64,000 nt of DNA from Marsupella aquatica. Lineage: Eukaryota > Marchantiophyta. Positions 60,392-64,000 of the stretch are shown here, in pieces. The translations under genes and the position numbers were made by a program. Within the stretch, counting starts at the first letter, position 1, and each line of letters starts with the position of its first letter. The stretch lies in the NCBI GenBank assembly GCA_973895155.1, contig OZ316893.1:19716001-19780000 (forward strand), in the 5' to 3' direction. Below the pieces are notes generated by a model. That model saw only the letters and a program-made list of their open reading frames with translations. It was not told where the DNA came from and did no database searches.

Positions 60392-61279
60392 AACCCCACT
60401 TCCAGACAGCTAATTGAGTTGGGGCTCCTTGAGAACCTTGTGTATAGCGTACTAGTAGGACAAACACCAGTTCTGCGTGCAACGAGACACCCTTTGCTCC
60501 AGTACGGACAAATCTTCATCTTTAGGGTGATAAATATCAGTTTGTTGTGTGCCAATCCTCGAGCACACTCTTGTTATTGTAGTAATGAGACTGACCTACC
60601 TTTCGTTGGGGGAGGTCGTTAGTTTATAAAGTCGCAATCAAATGCTTTTCTTTCCTAATTTTACGGGAGCCTTCAAATCAGCCTAGAAAAAACTTCTTTG
60701 GTTCTTACCTTCGGTGCTTTGAATGTTATCATGTGTAATGCCGCCCTATCCAATCATTCAGAACTTGAATGTGGCAAAACAAGTCGACAAGGTGTTACAT
60801 TTCACCAGCCCTTACAGTCACTGCACGAGACATTATAAGTGCAGAATTTATTATCGATAAGTTGTCAAAGATTGAAAGCGTAACACCTAAATTCAGATCT
60901 GCTCACATCCCTTCCTGCCCAAAAACTTTGATGCTTTCAGCTAGAAGTATTTGTAAAGCGAGGCAAGCACAGTCGTCCCTTTCAAAGTGCAAGCCTTCGG
61001 GAATCTCAGCGAACTTGCAGGTCTGAAGAAGTACAATCTTTAGGGTTAATGTAAAATATCACTAAATGCAAGAATTACGAAACATTTGCAATCAGTGATA
61101 ACTGCAGGTGCCAAGCCTTGGAATGATTCACAAGAGTTTTCACACCCTAATCAAGAATAGACTGATGGATCTCTCACGCTCTTCACAGATCCAACTGAAC
61201 TCACAGCAAGAAACTTCTCCTTGCCCTTCAAATTCTGGAGATAGCTTCCTCCGACTGATTGTTTGCATCGGATTTCAGG
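60392..61279 (+). other. Candidate exons of an unrecognised gene
   Basis: Three open blocks look like exons. 60392-60526 is preceded by TTACAG and followed by GTGATA (45 codons, contains RQLIELGLLENLVYSVLVG). A block from about 60851 to 61020 is preceded by TGCAG and ends before GTCTGAAG (contains IIDKLSKIESVTPKFRSAH). A block from 61109 is preceded by CTGCAG and is open past 61279, where CAG is followed by GTTTTC (contains GMIHKSFHTLIKNRLMDL). The last two join in the same phase. The link from the first to the second was not resolved, no start or stop is clear, and no family was recognised. They could equally be a decayed gene or chance. Confidence 0.3.
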
Positions 61280-61423
61280 TTTTCTATTTCACTCCCTTTC
61301 TTAGAGTAGACTCAATCACCTTGACCTTGAATTTAGTACTTCGGTCAACATGGTGAGGTTTTCAACGAGATTAGTTTGTGTCTAATCTCGTTATTAACTT
61401 CGGCATGAGAGTCCATGTGTGGG

Positions 61424-61549
61424 GATCTTTGTGCTCTCTTATGGATGTCTGCGTGCCACTTCATTGATCTTTGTGCTCTCTCATGAATTGCTACATGCCA
61501 CCTTATTGATCTTTGTGCTCTCTCATGGATTTGTACGTGCCACTTCGTT
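61424..61549. repeat. 42-bp tandem repeat, three copies
   Basis: GATCTTTGTGCTCTCT starts at 61424, 61466 and 61508, each followed by ATG..TT.....TGCCAC.T. Copies differ at a few positions. Confidence 0.93.
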
Positions 61550-62129
61550 GTCAGTGGTGCTAGTTCTTTAGTGTCGAAAGCACATTTGTGAGAATGATGT
61601 AACTGGAGTGTAATCCTGGTTCACCCTTGGTAAGTGCTATCATAACAAAGAGATATAATTTTGCACTTATGACCAAGTGCAACTCCAACCCTGATTTGCA
61701 CTTATAAATAACTGCAATATCGCAGTAAAGCGAGACCTGCACTCGTCGAACTGTCTTTAGCAGTTCTCGTCTCCCCGGAAGTTCTATTCTTGCACTCATC
61801 AACTAATGATGGAAGCTCCATTTCCTATGTTCCCCGATTGGGTTGATCCATTGCCTGCACTTAGTGCAGTAACTCCATCGCAAGATTGTAATTAAAGAGA
61901 GAACTGTACAAGACGTGTTTGAGATTAGCGAGCTCGACCTGGCAGGAATCTGGTTGAGCATTGTGGACTACAGAATTGAGCAGGCCTTTGATATGTCGAT
62001 CTATTTGAGCATTCTACACTACCGTACCGGAAATAATCCTGTTCTGCCAATCATGGCCAGTCTGCTTCTACAACGAGCATAATACCTACTTGGGTATCTC
62101 GTAAAGCTGGATGAAAACCTACCTTGCCT

Positions 62130-62320
62130 CGGTGACCCCTTTGCTGAATAGCTTGGAATAAGTATGAGAAGTGGAGTACAATCCACGGAGGATGATGCAG
62201 GTCCAAGTGGCTTGAAAAACTCTCTTTTTTGTGAGCCCTTTGTCGAACAGCTTGGAACAAGAATGAGAAGTGCAGTGCAATCTATGTAGGTTGATGCCAG
62301 GTCTCTTGCTTCGACCTTAA
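62130..62320. repeat. 99-bp tandem duplication
   Basis: AGCTTGGAATAAGTATGAGAAG at 62150 and AGCTTGGAACAAGAATGAGAAG at 62249 mark two diverged copies, each with TGACCC or GAGCCC before and GATG..GCAGGTC or GATGCCAGGTC after. Confidence 0.85.
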
Positions 62321-62648
62321 AATCAGATGCGGAAATTTCGCCAAACCAAATTAAAATCTCTATGTGAGTTGTAGCAATTCGATGGAAAATGGAGGAGCCA
62401 CGTATTTCCTGGAGAGAGCATCCTCCAAAAAGTCGTATAGGAGCTCCGTTCGAACTACAGTTTAATCAAAGAAATACTATAATCCACTCCCATTTGCATT
62501 GCTGAAGTAGAGGTCGGTAAATTTAACCTGTCTTTCTTGTTATAATGAGAAGTCATAGCTGCGTGACATCGTCTTTCTTAAGCCCTGTATTGCTGCAGTT
62601 GTTGACAAGGAGGGTATCTAGAGTCCACAAAACGCCCTTCTACTAGGG

Positions 62649-64000
62649 TCAGCTTTCTTGTAAACCATTTTCAAGGAGCTCTTGCAAACCCTTTTTAAGT
62701 CTAGTTGCCGCTATCCGACAATTGCTTTCATCAAGGCCACCATAAGAGACCCTGATATAACCGGACCCACCACTAGCACTGCCAGGAATGACACACACAT
62801 GATGCCTGTGCACCAGCCACTTTGTCACTGCCACATCATCTGATACATTTTTGGGAAGTCTTGCCCACAGATATATAGCACCCTCCCCTCCGTTCACAGC
62901 GTCATCACCTAGGGGTGAAAGTGCATCTAAGACCATTGCCCGATTCTCACCCAACTTTTTAACCTTCTCGCGCACCCAACCTGATCCGACTGCAAGAGAT
63001 GCTAGGGCTAGCTTTTGCCCAATCAATGAAGCACAAATGGGGATATTGTCTTGCACTTTGAGGAGTTGTGCACCCATACCTTCTACTGCGGTTGGATACG
63101 CTATCTGCATATTCCACAATTTTGTTAAGCCCAAACTGCCGTGCACTGGAACAAAAAACAAAGCCAAATCATGCGATGGCGTGACTTATCTATTCTAGCC
63201 CATTGGTGGCAGCCCAAAGATGTAGAATGAAATGTGAACTTACATAGCCTATCCTCCAGCCCATCATGCCATAGGCTTTCGAGAAAGAGAATACATTTAC
63301 AATGTGGTCTCCCTCAAGGCAAGTATGCTGCCTTCCATCATACATGAAGTACCTACAAATAGCATCGTCACAGATATTGAAAATTTGAACGAGCATAAAC
63401 TTATGAAAAAATATAAAGCGCACAACTCTGAACAGCTTGACAAGTATAGACGAAACCTTACTCGTAGGTGTTATCCATGATTAACCATGTGCCTGCTTTT
63501 CGACATAGTTCTGAAATTCTCTGAAGTAAAAGCACTGACAAGCTATTAGTCAACCTGTGATGAAAAGGTAAGTTCAAACAGCAGAACCCACGTCTAGAAT
63601 ACAAACCCTTGTCCCATGGCTGCCTGTTCGAACATGAACGACACCATCATCATTCATTGCAATTCTGAAGGATAGCCCATATGATCACTAATGCTGACAC
63701 TAGCTGCTGAGAAGTTTCGAACATGAGAACATGCACAGAATGTATCTGGACGACGAGATGTAGTTCTAAAGTAACCATCCCGTTAACTTAAAACAAAGGT
63801 ACTCTTCAAGTCGCAGTCAAGCAGCAATGAAACTTAAAAGAAAATACTCGCAGCCAAAGAAAGCTCGTCATGTAGTTAGACATACCTTCAAAAGCGAGTC
63901 TGGTACGTACGTTCCAGATGGGTTACCAGGGTTCACTATGTACAACACTTTGAGTGCTTGTTTGCCCTCTTTCTGTTTCAACGTTTCTTCCAACCAATCT
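62649..64000 (-). CDS. VAS1: VAS1/ISS1-like PLP-dependent aminotransferase, 3' part
   Basis: Class I/II aminotransferase. Arabidopsis VAS1/ISS1 uses methionine as amino donor and links ethylene and auxin biosynthesis; the same role here is inferred from family only. Minus-strand exons visible are 64000-63886 (continues past the edge), 63520-63462, 63352-63244 and 63104-62649 with the TGA. They read VNPGNPSGTYVPDSLLK, then RISELCRKAGTWLIMDNTYE, then YFMYDGRQH and VFSFSKAYGMMGWRIGY, in which the Lys of SFSK is the PLP Schiff-base residue, then QDNIPICASLIGQ, GGEGAIYLWARLP and VIPGSASGGSGYIRVSYGG. All borders are GT-AG with matching phases. The N-terminal half lies beyond the window. The gene converges with the RRM gene. 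Confidence 0.93.

Larger units (their letters stand above)
61280..62648. other. Intergenic between converging genes, with minisatellites
   Basis: Contains a 42-bp triplicate (61424-61549) and a 99-bp tandem duplication around 62130-62320. A run of TGCACTTAT-type words lies at 61630-61800. The right end is the probable 3' UTR of the minus-strand aminotransferase. Confidence 0.5.

Overview
This window looks like nuclear DNA of a land plant, most likely a non-seed plant such as a bryophyte, lycophyte or fern. Reasons: short GT-AG introns, a ribosomal-protein promoter with a telo-box and a site II motif, plant-specific families (DUF1218, a VAS1/ISS1-type aminotransferase, a KDM5 of the plant JMJ17 type), and long stretches of decayed transposons between genes. 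The seed versus non-seed choice is an impression, not a proof.

Six genes can be read by joining exons. From left to right: (1) a DUF1218 four-helix membrane protein, minus strand, 3 exons, 1624-3926; (2) a very large KDM5/JMJ17-type histone H3K4 demethylase, plus strand, 33 exons, 13669-29441, coding for 2067 residues; (3) ribosomal protein eL30, plus strand, 5 exons, 33375-34716; (4) a short-chain dehydrogenase/reductase, plus strand, 4 exons, 48400-50504; (5) a two-RRM RNA-binding protein, plus strand, 10 exons, 55961-60224; (6) the 3' part of a VAS1/ISS1-like PLP aminotransferase, minus strand, 62649 to beyond the right edge. In the five complete genes the summed exon lengths are multiples of three with consistent phases. 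Exon borders were set by eye from GT-AG sites, phase and remembered family sequence, and there is no transcript evidence.

The space between genes is mostly repeats. 4.7-5.1 kb holds a tRNA-derived, SINE-like unit. 5.4-11.9 kb is AT-rich repeat debris. 34.7-48.4 kb is a transposon graveyard with a pogo/Tigger-type transposase relic (about 35.3-35.9 kb), a degraded element with proline-rich and coiled-coil reading frames (about 38.5-41.2 kb), and a non-LTR reverse transcriptase relic (about 45.5-47.3 kb), with a second copy of what looks like its 3' end at 42.3-42.6 kb. 50.9-55.9 kb carries a 122-bp satellite and several minisatellites. A two-unit repeat occurs at both 10.36-10.80 kb and 36.81-37.22 kb.

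The genes do not form a pathway; they are ordinary, independently transcribed plant genes. The RRM gene and the aminotransferase converge. I did not find a clear new multi-gene system. The most unusual items are the VKxE repeat array and the Cys in place of the usual Trp in the KDM5 protein, a perfect 17-bp hairpin in a KDM5 intron, the unassigned coiled-coil element, the palindrome-bearing satellite, and unassigned candidate exons at 60.4-61.3 kb.
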